A stretch of 45,978 nt of DNA. Origin: Cudoniella acicularis. Lineage: Eukaryota; Ascomycota; Leotiomycetes; Helotiales; Helotiaceae. A program made the translations under genes and the position numbers. Each line of letters opens with the position of its first letter. Position 1 is the first letter of the stretch. Of this stretch, positions 23,792 through 34,343 are shown in pieces. The stretch lies in NCBI GenBank assembly GCA_013054445.1, contig JAAMPI010000276.1:1-45978 (forward strand), in the 5' to 3' direction. The notes under the pieces were generated by a model. The model did no database searches. It was not told where the DNA came from and saw only the letters and a list, made by a program, of their open reading frames with translations.

Positions 23792-24460
23792 ATGCTGAGT
23801 AGAACTATACGGCGGTCCATACTGGACTCCCGGATACCCTCCTCATCGCTACCCCCGACCTTCCTACTTCCCATACGAGCTCGATACTTCAACACTACAA
23901 CCCAACATGTCGAACCACCAACCGCGGAGCTGGACGTGTCTCAATCATCTGCAATACCCCTCGCAGCATGTGGGGACAATGCTGCTACGGCTAAAGTTAG
24001 AGGTCCTAATCGTCGAATAGCGCCTTTACCGCCGGCGCCCATCACGAAGCCACTTGCCGTCGATTCTTCGGTGAAGGAAATGCTTCCTCTTTTAGCAGCG
24101 CAACCTTCACACTATATCAGCGTTCACATTCATGGCAAGCCGTACCTTGTCACTGCTGGAGATTCTGTGCGATTACCATTCCACATGCCAGGCGTTATTC
24201 CAGGGGACATTCTGCGGCTGAACAGAGCCTCCAGCTTGGGATCTAGAGATTACACACTAAAAGGAACACCATTTGTGGATGAAAGGGTTTTCGAGTGTCG
24301 GGCTACAGTCATGGGCACAGAAGCGGAGCCAATGAGGGTTAAGGAGACGAAAAAGCGGAGGAACAGGAGAATTCATACGGTCAAGAGCAAACACAAGTAC
24401 ACAGTGTTAAGGATTGCGGAAGTCAAAGTCAAGAGCTTGGAGGAAATTGAAGGAGCTTAA
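23792..24460 (+). CDS. Mitochondrial large-subunit ribosomal protein bL21m
   Basis: A single exon of 222 aa. The N-terminus MLSRTIRRSILDSR is a basic, hydroxylated mitochondrial presequence, followed by a spacer. The bL21 domain starts near residue 105 with YISVHIHGKPYLVTAGDSVR and continues LPFHMPGVIPGDILRLNRAS, TPFVDERVFECRATVMGTE, KKRRNRRIHTVKSKHKYTVL and RIAEVKV. Bacterial L21 has the same order: a promoter-like beta strand, the 'GD.l.l..v' turn, then the basic rRNA-binding tail. The yeast counterpart is MRPL49. It acts in the mitochondrial 54S subunit. The frame is open with no intron needed and the start is the first ATG. Confidence 0.88.
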   Translation: MLSRTIRRSILDSRIPSSSLPPTFLLPIRARYFNTTTQHVEPPTAELDVSQSSAIPLAACGDNAATAKVRGPNRRIAPLPPAPITKPLAVDSSVKEMLPLLAAQPSHYISVHIHGKPYLVTAGDSVRLPFHMPGVIPGDILRLNRASSLGSRDYTLKGTPFVDERVFECRATVMGTEAEPMRVKETKKRRNRRIHTVKSKHKYTVLRIAEVKVKSLEEIEGA

Positions 24461-25090
24461 ATGACAGATGTATAGTAAATTGTGTTGATATCAAGCGCCT
24501 ACAGTGGAGAGATGCCAGGCCGTCACGAAGATGCTTGCAATGCAAGCAGTGTACAATACTCATGAAGGATGGTGGCAGGATGAGCCAAATTAAGATGGCT
24601 AAATTCTTCTACTCGAAAGGGACCGCGTTCTCGGAAGCGATCATGACTGGGTTTGAGTTGATAGGGCTGAGCAGCTTTTGCAAGTCACTGAATGACTGTC
24701 CGTGAGCACGTGCACCTCAAAGCAAAGTCTGCCCATGCTATTTGAGGATCATTTTAGTTGTGGAATTTCCCGTCGAATTTCTCGTGGTCCCGCTTTTTGC
24801 TTCCAGGTCACCAGTAAAATGCAAAATCTCAAGCCTCACACTTGGCGCAAGTCCTTTGGTCTCAGAGATCACAACACACGATTGGATAGGATTCGGGTCG
24901 AGGACTCACAAAATCAACCAACATACTTTTCTTTTTGAGTGGCTGGTCGTAGCCACAGATGTCTTGCTTTCTGTCTAGTTTCAGACCTCAGCCTCACTGT
25001 GACAAAGGTTGTAAACGATGGCGATTCCTCATTATCTCCAGATTTCCTCTCTTGGAGGCTTCAATATGATCTCCCCATGCATACACCAAC
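24461..25090. other. Intergenic region, promoter of DUF3433 gene
   Basis: The overlapping short frames at 24702-24938, 24742-24978 and 24939-25334 are not supported; the last is an out-of-frame reading across exon 1 and intron 1 of the next gene. No other feature is seen. Confidence 0.45.
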
Positions 25091-28000
25091 ATGGAGAATA
25101 CAGTCTACCAAAGTGGTAAGTAAACTTATTAAGGAGTCCCCCCCACGGGGCGGTGATGTTGTAAAGCTAACACAATTCTGCAGCATCTCGCAGGTTCTAC
25201 AAACCGTCTACAACGCGGGCGCCGGTCCTGATATTCCTCCTATTTCTCACACTCTTCTTGATCGCCATTACAGAGTTGGCATGTCGCCATATTCCAGCAC
25301 ATGCAGGAGTCGGAAAGTTGGGGAATGTGGTTGATGATGTTCTTTCGAAGCCAAAAAATGGCACGAGTCTGTTGCGACGACTAAATTGTGAGTTCCGCGA
25401 CACCACATTTTTAATTATCTCCATCTATCACCCTTTGTTATTGTTCGCTGGCACATTCCCGTGTTCTTCCATCCATGAGCCCCAATATGAAGAACAAGTT
25501 TTTCAAAGATGCCTTGTAACCGTTTTTTTTTTAGATTTTGCGTTATGATCATCCCTATCAATTCAAAGTAAATTAAGTTCTTTACTGACACCACATAGCT
25601 AGCATGCCTATCTCTCCAGTCTCAATCGCACCTACTTCTACAGTGAACTATTTGACTCCGATCGGGCCTGTATCACAACCTATAAGCGTGCCTCAAGGAC
25701 AGCCCACAGAGACTGCTATAGGTGGCTACTTGAGCCCTAACGGATCTCCGTTGACACCTGCAAGCGTTTCTCAAGGTCAACCTACGAGCACTGCTATAGG
25801 CGGTTACTTAAATCCGAGCGGGTCTGTATCGCAGCCTACAAGTGTGCAATCTAGTTCGATGATGGTAATAGTTGGTTATTTGCAACCAAGCGGGTACTCC
25901 AGTTCAGGAATAAGCATTTCGCAGACTCCTGTTTCTGCGACACCATTGACTCCTGTCAGCATCTCGGAAACTGGTACAGCAACTGGTGGAGATCTGAGTG
26001 TGGGTAACACAGGCACTCCACTCGTGCCTTCAGCGACAGGACCTTATCTGAGCGTGGGAAATAATCCTCTGCCGCCGAGTTCAATCATAACACTCACCAC
26101 TGTGGCACCTATTAGTGTGCCACAAACTCCTTCAACTTCAGCAACAGGGCTTCAGAGTGTTGTAACTCTAGCCACTCCCATAGCTGGATATCTCAGTACC
26201 TCTGTGGTACCAGTTTCCATATCTGGAGTATCTGCCGTATCAATAACTCCCAGTAAGTAAGTCAACAGCAAGTTTCGTGGTAATTCTAACGATTGGCTTT
26301 TAGGCACTGAGACTCAGGTATCAACCCCTATTGTCAGCAGTGGGCAAACCCTTACGACACCTGCGCCTACCCTAGTATTCGTCGACGGCCATGTATCGAC
26401 ACAAACCACCCCCGGCATAGCCACAGATGCTAATGGGTCACCGCTACCAATCTTAACCTCCGTGGACGGCCAAGTTTTTGCTGTAACTCCCGTTATGACT
26501 GTTGTGAATGGAAAAACCATCGCGGAAACTCCAGTCTTAACAGTCATTGGTGGCCAGACTTTGGCAGTGACTCCTGTTGTAGCTGTCATGAATGGCCAAA
26601 CTTTCACGGCAACTCCTGTTCTAACCGTTGTTGGAGGACAAACTTACGCCGAAACCCCCTACATTACAGTCAGCAGCGGGGTGACTTACACGACGACTCC
26701 TATTCCAATAGAAGTAATCAGCACAGGAGTACCGCCATCTGGCTACCTCTCAAACGGAGGATCTGCCACAAGCACGGCCATATATCCCACGGCAACGATA
26801 GTTAACTCAACAGGCACATACTTTGCTTGGTCCAATGACATGACTACCTTAGCACCACAAATCACGTTAGACCAATATGTAACGGTCTCCTTCGTTCCAC
26901 TGATCATTGCAGTGCTCTACACTATCCCCTGGCGTATTCTCGATAGCACGTTCCGCGAAATGGAGCCGTTTTATCAACTCAATCAACATGGTGGCGCCCT
27001 AGGCCGGAATTCCCTCTGCCTCGACTACAGCACGTCCTTCCTCATTACTGTTCCGTTCAAAGCATTATACAGAGGCCATTTTATTCCCTTTTGGTCGTCA
27101 CTCATATCTCTTTCCGTTCTTGTCCTGGCTCCTCTTTCCTCAGAAGCCTTCTTTGTAAGTCTTTCTGGGGATTGCGGACCTAACTCGACGGGAGATTGTA
27201 ATGCATCTTGGGGAATATACTCTGCTCTCGCACGCTTCATCCAGGGTGTTCTGTCCTTCGTCGCTGTTTTGCTCATACTTATTCTCATTTTTAATGCTCG
27301 CCGTGGATCAGGTGTCTACTCCGAGCCCCTGTCGATTATCGGCCTCACAATTCTATTATCCAAGTCGCCATTGTTACAAGGACTCCGACAAATCGATAGC
27401 TTGATCAGCACAAAAGAATTAAAAGATATGCTCGCGAAGAAACACTTCGCCTTGTCAAGTTTCTTGGCAAGTGATGGAAGCCGATGTCATGGCATTGTGC
27501 CATTGGATACGGGGGATTCCGAATTAGGTTTCTTCGCTGCAACTATCAAAGCGGGAAAGAAAGGACGATATAGTGCTGTGACGCAAGCAACGGACGAAAC
27601 TGGCATCAACACCACTTCTCCTGAATCAACCCACCGACAATTCGGAAAGCGGCAAGATATTAAACAGAAAGGCTTTTACTTCTTTTCTTTTTTCATTTTG
27701 GGAGGATTGTTGTGTCTAATCACTTATTATCACTACACCGGACCCAACCCGGTGACTGGAAAATCCACTGGATTTGAAGAGTTCATGGACTCGCAAGGAT
27801 TCGGAGTAAGATTTATGATGACCGCTTTGGGCGTAGCCGTCAAGCTGCTGTGGTCAAACATCGATACAGGCAAGCCCCCTAAAATTACCTCTTTCAAAAT
27901 GCACCAGACTAACACACAGCAGACCTCCGACGAAATCTCCCTCTTACATCCCTCCTGCGCAGCTCAGCAACGCCAATCGACTCAATTCTAACCCCCTTCC

Positions 28001-28500
28001 ACGCCTCACCGCTGACGTCCATATTACCGTCACTCGCCCGAAAACACTTCCTTGTTGCACTGGTCGCTTCCATTGCCGTCTTCGCTGATTTCCTCCCGTT
28101 GGTTCTAGCAAACATTGCCTTCTCGGCCGCGACCACCAAATTCGCCTACACTGTCTGCCACTTTACCTCGACTGCCATCCTGTCGCTCATGGTGTTCACC
28201 CTCATCATCCTAATTCTCAAAAAATCCAGCGCAGTAGGCACACTACCTCGGAGGCCAGGACAAGCGGGATGGCTCGCGGGATTAGCGATATATGTAGCGA
28301 GTAGTGGGGAGGAGGAAGGAGAGAGAAGTCTGCTGGATGCAGTCGAGGGGCTGAGCGTGGTGAGCGGGAAAGAGCGAGATAATGCGGTGAAAGGGTGGGG
28401 CAGTCTGTTCAGTTTGGGCTGGGTTGGAGATGTCGAGGGTGGAAATGGCGAGCTGAGGATCGATGATGATAGAAGGGTCCGAAGACTGTGGAGCGATTAG
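25091..28500 (+). CDS. DUF3433 multi-pass membrane protein with large repeat loop; late frameshift
   Basis: Exons 25091-25115, 25184-25387, 25599-26252 and 26304 onward join in frame. The start is MENTVYQSASRRFYKPSTTR, directly followed by transmembrane helix 1 (APVLIFLLFLTLFLIAITEL). A Ser/Thr/Pro/Gly-rich outer region of roughly 450 aa follows, built of repeats with YLSPNGS-like ends and six 14-aa units. Then comes the DUF3433 core: LDQYVTVSFVPLIIAVLYT, PWRILDSTFREMEPFYQL, SLCLDYSTSFLITVPFKAL, and TGFEEFMDSQGFGVRFMMT before another helix. The frame stops at 27991, but the adjoining frame continues with ATPIDSILTPFHASPLTSIL, LARKHFLVALVASIAVFADF and a final helix to 28500, which is the usual end of the family. 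No GT-AG intron explains the switch, so a small indel near 27,900-27,960 is likely. Function is unknown. Confidence 0.78.
25635..26090 (+). repeat. Irregular ~26-28-aa coding repeats (YLxPxGS type)
   Basis: NYLTPIGPVSQPISV, GGYLSPNGSPLTPASV, GGYLNPSGSVSQPTSV, VGYLQPSGYSSSGISI, GGDLSVGNTGTPLVP and GPYLSVGNNPLPPSS recur with QGQPT(E/S)TAI linkers. The spacing varies, so these are diverged copies upstream of the regular 14-aa array. Confidence 0.7.
26462..26713 (+). repeat. Six 42-nt (14-aa) coding repeats
   Basis: Units start every 42 nt from 26462 with the pattern V-x-G-Q-x-x-x-x-T-P-V-x-x-V (VDGQVFAVTPVMTV, VNGKTIAETPVLTV, IGGQTLAVTPVVAV, MNGQTFTATPVLTV, VGGQTYAETPYITV, then a weaker SSGVTYTTTPIPIE). 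The strict period suggests short repeated beta hairpins or a solenoid in the extracellular loop. Confidence 0.88.
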
Positions 28501-29120
28501 AGGGTTTGAATTGCCAGTATGGGAGAGGTTATGGATAGATTGAACGGGCGGCATTTGGAATTTCCTCTCTTTGTTTGGGAATAGCGTTGTGCAGTATTTA
28601 TTGCACGAGGTAATGATGACGGGCTTAGAATGTGGACGAACAGGTTTTCTTTTCTTTTCTACCAATCTGCATACGGACAAGGCATTAGAGATACCCATAC
28701 TTGGTTATTATTATTTTCATGATTAACGAACGGGCTTACGACTTGGGTTCAAAGGCAATTTTAAAGCAGACAGCATCATAGCAGGGTCAAGAATAATGTA
28801 TACAAGTTTTAGTCTTTAGATAAACCGTATTTTGGAACAGAATTACCATCTCTCAATGTCTAGGTTACTTCAAATTCTTAGCTTTAGTTGTCAGATGATA
28901 AAAGTTGCCTTGGGACTGCAATACTAACTGTCAATATCTAAGCTACAGTGGGTCGCTCAATTTTTTTAGCTGTGACTATCAGATAAAGGCTTCTTTGGTT
29001 TAGCAGGGCCCAAGTCTGAATATCTTCTAAACTACCGTGAGCCATCCACCTCAGTAGAAATGAAAAAAATTAAGAGAAGAGACAATTTAATTGACGACAT
29101 TCTATTATAAAAGCTACCAC
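28501..29120. other. Intergenic region with degenerate repeat
   Basis: This lies between convergent genes. Three similar motifs recur about 80-85 nt apart: 'tctcaatgtctaggttac' (about 28851), 'tgtcaatatctaagctac' (about 28929) and 'tctgaatatcttctaaactac' (about 29015), each followed by related 'ttagct...cagat.ataaa' sequence in the first two. They are probably a decayed tandem duplication. No gene is seen. Confidence 0.45.
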
Positions 29121-30279
29121 TTAGTTTATAAATTTCACTAAACTAGTGCAAAACTTCTCCCATTCCGATTTCTCCAACATTCCTCGCTGGAACAATGCAA
29201 GAGCCCACGGATTCAGATACTCTATGACCTCAACAAAGATCGGCTCGTCCTTCTTAATATACCTGGCAATAGCGCGGATCTGCATCCAATTGAAATGTTT
29301 TCCAGCAAGTGTCCATTCGGATGGATCCCGTTCATGTGCCAAAACAGCCAACAGCATCAACAAAATGCCCCTGTCCTCCACCGAATCACCTGAAACCTCT
29401 CGACACCAAATCTTGTACTTCCTGCCTTGTTCAAGGCTACTTGTCCAGTTGATTCTGCTCAGTAACGGTATCTGCCCCGCCTCACGCTTCCAGGTCATCT
29501 CCATTTCCCGGTAGTTTCTGAAGTGATGTCCAGATTCACCGAGCTCTGAATCAACACAGTCGACCAATGATACCAGGTCCCAGGCCTCTCGGAAGTATTT
29601 GAGCGGGCTCGGATCTTCTGCTGAACCAGTTTCTACACGTTGAAGAACAGATGCAGGGTCATCGGTACCAATAATGCCTGTATATTTTCTATCTTCGCCG
29701 CGATGAGATGAACTTTTGATCACGCTTTTCAAATTTCCCAGATATGCGCGTATGTTAATGTCTTTGACTATTTCGAAGGCGGCGTCGAGATCATTGATTG
29801 TAATATTCAGTCCCCTAGAGAATTGTCGAAATCGATTGTATTTCATTTCGATACTTGAATCGTTGCGAGGGACCTCTCTCTCGGCTCTAGCAAGCTCTAG
29901 CTGTCGTTTTTCACCTTTTTCCCGCCTCGGCTTCCTGCCCTTCGTTGCCTTTGGCTGATCAGGAACGGCTTCAGTCTCTTGTATCACTGGTTAGACCTTT
30001 CTCAATATCTGTGGTACTGTGAGAGACTTGCCATTTAGTTCCATCAAAGGTTTCTTGTTCGATTTCTCTTCAAATTTGACGGGATGAAAAGTATACGTAG
30101 CGCTGGAATCAAGACTGTACCGCCGAGCTCTTTTTGGCGACTTTTGGGACTCTTCGCCTATATATCGGGATTAGCAAACTCGGTCATGGTAGCAATGAAC
30201 GAGTATACGCACTATCGTCAAAAGTCCGATTGATCCCAGTGGGGTTGTTGACACTAACGAAATTGGAGGTTGATGCCAT
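29121..30279 (-). CDS. Uncharacterised fungal protein, 352 aa
   Basis: Three exons (30279-30213, 30157-30032, 29986-29121) join in frame to 352 aa. The start is the first ATG (MASTSNFVSVNNPTGINRTF). A basic, disordered N-terminal half contains KSPKRARRYS and KATKGRKPRREKGEKRQLEL, which could act in nuclear import. The C-terminal half looks folded: FSRGLNITINDLDAAFEIV, YFREAWDLVSLVDCVDSEL, PLLSRINWTSSLEQGRKYK, GILLMLLAVLAHERDPSEW and KHFNWMQIRAIARYIKKDEP. No transmembrane helix, signal peptide or catalytic motif is seen, and I do not recognise the family. Intron 2 has a GC donor (gcaagt at 30031-30026) and an AG acceptor at 29987; a GT alternative does not keep the frame. Confidence 0.75.
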
Positions 30280-31016
30280 CCTGTCGCGCCTACACCGAGA
30301 CTGTATCAGGAGTGTTGGGTCGTCTTTGCGGATTGTGTTGATGGCGAGGAGAAGGGTTTGCGACGTGGTTGTGGGAAACCAAAGGTCCGGCTCGCTCAAG
30401 GTCGAGTAAACAACAGCCTGGGACTTGACAGTAATGGGCCGAGGGCTAGTCGGAGTTAGCGTGAATTGCTAGCGTGATCCAAATATTTAGGTTGCTGCAC
30501 TATATCTTACCCTGCACAATACCAAATCGCCTTTGTCATAAGTACCTGTTGAAGCTGTCGAAGCAGTGGAGGCAGTGGTTGCCTATCTTAGTAACTTGTT
30601 GCAGTGTTGTTCCCCTATTTGAGGTTCCAGTTTTCCTTCAGGCGGAGACCTCGAATATATCCCTCATGAAGTTGAAACCTATTAAAAAGAATCAACAGAT
30701 ATGTTTAAGGCTCGTTGAAGTTGGCCGCTTCAATACCTGGGTACGGTCCAGCAGTGAATTGCTTCTAGGTTGTCACCGATCTCGGCGACCAGTTGTTAAT
30801 TCACCAACTCCATGCAAGCAAATTCAAAAGAGGGTGTTCAAATTTCTATTTGAAACTTGTATGTATCCCGATCTCTTTAATGAAACATTTCCCAGGCATA
30901 AATACCGAAAATCGTACCATATAATTGCGCTAGCATGATAAGGAAAACATGAACACAAACAGATCGTTAGGGAAGCTTATAGAATAGAGTTCTTCTGGAT
31001 TATTTCAGAGCCTCTA
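30280..31016. other. Intergenic region
   Basis: The frame at 30474-30938 (+) encodes a 154-residue protein with no domain or splice support and is not called. Nothing else is seen. Confidence 0.45.
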
Positions 31017-32135
31017 TCATTCCTTATTCGCCAGAAACGGACACTCTGCCGGAGTGATATTGCTCATCTCCTCATGCGTCAGAGCTACCTCTTCACTATC
31101 TGCCGCAGCAACAACAGCAGTCCCTGGAGCGAACTCGGATTTCTTCTCAGCAGCTTTTTTCTCGTCAGTTGAGCTTCCTGAAGCCGTTACCGTACCCTTG
31201 TTCGTACCTATGTTGGAATCAACCTGATGACCTTCATCCTCTGCTTCGCATTCACCTGCTTTAACGATGGTTTTGTTGACGATACCATTCGGGGCAATTT
31301 GACGGAACATTTCCAGGGGATCAAACCACGTTTCAACACTTTGAAGACGGACTTTGTCATCGACTTTCGCCACCGTTATGCCTTGAATATCGATCTGCCC
31401 ACCATGAGACTTCGCCGTGACCTTTTCTCCTTTGCTATAACCCCGTGAGTTTGCTGTCTTCAAACGCAATGCATGCTTACTCATTGAAACCCACGTAGTC
31501 ATTCTTCATAGTCCCCCAATGCCTCCATTTAAAAGCAACCACAGGAGGACCACTATAGACTTCAAGAACTTCCCAGGCAAAGGTCGGCATCATACGCTTG
31601 AACGTTTTGTGACTTGAGGCAAAGTCCATGTTCTCAGGGCTGTAATATTCGTTTGCTGCAATGATTGCGTTGTAGGTTCCAACCTTCAGCATATGCTCGG
31701 CAGACTGAGGAGGGCCGCCATTGATGGCAAAGGTGTAATTGGGACGGTCGACGGTCCGCCAGTCATTGATATCACTCTTGAAGGATGCTTCGACTTCCCA
31801 GTTCTTGACTAGATTCTCAACCAAACTAGGCAAGCTCTTTGCTTCGTGGTTCATTGTCTTTGCTATTTTCAAGTATCAGTTCTTGCAATTATTAAGAGAA
31901 GTTTTTTTTTTTAAAAGAAGTTTTGGTAAGTAAAGACAGCCACGAGTACCCCAAAACATTCAAGACTGGCAGTATACGTACTTTGACTGTACACCTTGCG
32001 GGTATTGGAATAATCCGGAGCCCGGCCATACCTCCAGTTGGCAGAATCATCTTTTAAAACCGCGTTCGGGTCTAGTAAGTAATCTGGCAAGCCTGCGGGC
32101 TCAGCGGGTGGGTTTTCGACAGTTGCTGCAGCCAT
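31017..32135 (-). CDS. Pathogen-related / SnoaL-like domain protein
   Basis: Exons 32135-31982, 31862-31481 and 31434-31017 give 317 aa. The start MAAATVENPPAEPAGLPDYL is preferred over the upstream open stretch because the similarity begins shortly after it. The domain runs RYGRAPDYSNTRKVYSQTKT, LPSLVENLVKNWEVEASFK, YTFAINGGPPQSAEHMLKVG, YNAIIAANEYYSPENMDFAS, SHKTFKRMMPTFAWEVLEVY, SGPPVVAFKWRHWGTMKNDY, ITVAKVDDKVRLQSVETWFD. This layout matches plant 'pathogen-related' proteins and their fungal relatives, which adopt an NTF2/SnoaL-like cone fold; their biochemical role is not established. The last 90 residues are a Lys/Glu/Ala-rich disordered tail not seen in the plant proteins as I recall them. 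No signal peptide is present, so it is probably cytosolic. Confidence 0.82.
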
Positions 32136-33844
32136 AGTTGGATGAAGAGTCAAGACTGAACGAAAGACGGAAAACCAAAAATTTTGTATTATAAAAAACG
32201 TCTTCTCCAGAGCTAAATCAACCAAGGGAATAAGGATGCCCCCTTCTGTTGATAAGAGACAGACGCTTACTTATATCTTGGGATAAGCCTGGCTGACTGC
32301 AGGTTACCTGCAGCATGCTATAACATAAGATTATGTAGAACGAAGAATCCTGAGCTCCCGCACACACCTAGTGGTAGCGGTGCATTAGTTCTATTCTGGC
32401 CCGCAAGAATTTGCAATTCTTTGATGCGATTTGCCGCTTGAGCGAAGAACTTGCGGGTCGCTGCCGCGTCTCATTATCCCTAGGTAAATAAGCGTGCCCA
32501 GTCCCGTTCTCAAATAGAACTTGTAGCTGGAGGGATCTAGATTGTACGTCATCACCATTTAGCCCACGTCGTCTTATTCGCTGTAGGGCTGCATAAGCGC
32601 GCGTCTCAGATGCATCTAGTATGTCTCGGAGTGTTAGGTATACTAGTTATTAATGGCATAGTGAGTTGGGAAGCGTCTGGACTGTTCGGCATCAACGCAC
32701 CACCACTTAGCCCTCATTGCCTTATTCGCTGTAGGATTTCAGATGTGTGCTTGTCAGACTCATCTTGTTCTGAAGTGTCGAGACGCAGCAAGGATTCTCT
32801 TCGCCAATGGTCGGCTTTCATGCCGATACAATGGCCAGAACTGATGCGGCTCTTAAGAATCCAAGGTGATAGATAAGAAGAAAGACCTAGTTAAAGTTTG
32901 AGAAACAAAATTACCTACTCTGAACTTTAGTAAACAAAACAAAGGTTGCGATTATGTGCAAATGGAAGCCAGCCATGAGAATAAGATTGGGATCCAAACG
33001 CTGAGCTGTGAGCTGCAGTTTCGTTATCGGATGATTCAGATTGGAATAATCATTGATGGTGGACACGTAGCCTGTTGGGTCAGTGTTGGGCACCCGGCGA
33101 CCTGGATAAGGTATCAAGGTCAGTGGGGCAGTACCCTTCCCTAGCAGAGCCAAGTAGGGCATGGGATACCGGGGGCGGACTGCTCATCCAGGTTACCCGC
33201 GGTCCGTCCGCCCGGCTGCTCAACGGTGTGTTGGATAGTGGAATTCGACGTGAAGATGAATATCGAGTTTTTTGTCTGGTTCGATGCAATTACCCTGGGA
33301 CCCTATTTAGGAAACTTTTGCTGTCATGACACCGATTTGGCCAATGTATATTTGCATTCAGCAGAGAGTATATTGCAAATTTGTAAAGACTGCCAACCAT
33401 CAGCGACGTATGGCTTATCGACTGATCTCATAATTTGAGGCAACTTACGTAAGAAAGAGTGGAATGGTAGAAATCAAAGCCTTTACTCTCTCAACCCACT
33501 AAACTGAACAAAAATCATACGGAGGGTGAACAACCTTTGAAAATGTTGAGTAGTATGGCGAAAAGCGAGAATGGAATTTTTGAGAAGCTCCTGTGACAAT
33601 ACTCGGAAAAGAGGGTCTATAGTGCCAAATTTGGTCCTTCTGAGGTTGAGAATGATGAGGCTTGACGGTGCGTGCAATTGGTAATGTTGAGCGAGTTTGG
33701 AGGTCGGTTGTTCTGGGAGAGCCTTGTCTATGCCTGAGGCATCCATATTTCGCCCATACTTTCCATCAACTTCACACCCCACCATCACAACGCGTTTGCG
33801 TCGACAAATCCCTGGTACTTGAATATCTACTAGAAATCTACAAG
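32136..33844. other. Intergenic region with diverged duplication
   Basis: This 1.7 kb stretch has no supported gene. Frames at 32610-32876 (+), 32911-33162 (-) and 33483-33788 (-) lack domains and splice context. It contains a diverged direct duplication (listed separately) and presumably the LSm2 promoter. Confidence 0.45.
32549..32783. repeat. Diverged direct repeat, 2 copies ~147 bp apart
   Basis: 'catcaccatttagcccac' then 'gtcttattcgctgtagg' (32549-32637) recurs as 'caccaccacttagccctc' then 'gccttattcgctgtagg' (32697-32783). The similarity continues patchily through 'cagatg...tct.g..gtgt'. By eye the two are roughly 70% alike. Confidence 0.55.
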
Positions 33845-34343
33845 ATGTTATTCTTCAGGTTTTTAATCCCACAATTTCTATTCCACAAGCACAAACGAGA
33901 GCTGACACCTAATTCTGCGCAGTTTCTTCAAGACCTTGGTCGACCACGAAGTCACCGTCGAGCTCAAGAACGATATTCAGATACGCGGCACATTGAAATC
34001 AGTCGATCAATATCTCAACATCAAACTTGATGACATCCAGGTGGTTGAAGAATTGAAATATCCTCATCTTGTCAGTATACCAATCGAATTTTAGAGCTCT
34101 GCCTCCATTTCAGCACAAGTTGAGAAAGACGGCGACTAATACTCGGTGGTTAAAGTCTTCGGTCAAGAACGTATTCATCAGAGGCAGTGTGGTCAGATAT
34201 GTACATTTGCCAGGGAGTGCTGTGGATACTGCGCTGTTAGAAGATGGTTAGTCCCTGGAATCTTTTCTCGAAGAATAAAATCTCTAATAGAATAACCAGC
34301 CACACGGAGGGAAGCAGCACAACAAGCATCGAAGGCAAAGTGA
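33845..34343 (+). CDS. LSM2: U6 snRNA-associated Sm-like protein LSm2
   Basis: Four exons (33845-33858, 33923-34070, 34156-34246, 34300-34343) give 98 aa, the normal length. The protein reads MLFFSFFKTLVDHEVTVELK, NDIQIRGTLKSVDQYLNIKL, DDIQVVEELKYPHLSSVKN and VFIRGSVVRYVHLPGSAVDT. Both Sm motifs are present: Sm1 with VELKNDIQIRGTLKSVDQYLN and Sm2 with VFIRGSVVRYV. LSm2 is a member of the LSm2-8 ring that binds the 3' end of U6 snRNA in the nucleus and of the LSm1-7 ring in cytoplasmic mRNA decay. The tiny first exon (14 nt) is missed by simple ORF calling but is fixed by the invariant MLFFSFFKTL start. Confidence 0.95.

Noticed and set aside
23569..23895. 108-aa minus-strand ORF
   Set aside because: It is antisense to the presequence of bL21m.
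28099..28500. Separate 133-aa membrane protein gene
   Set aside because: It is the in-family continuation of the DUF3433 protein after a frame break; the open frame extends upstream and no promoter gap exists.
30474..30938. 154-aa plus-strand ORF
   Set aside because: No domain, no splice context, and a composition like translated non-coding DNA; the length is possible by chance.
33483..33788. 101-aa minus-strand ORF upstream of LSm2
   Set aside because: No motif or homology impression, and it lies in the LSm2 5' flank.
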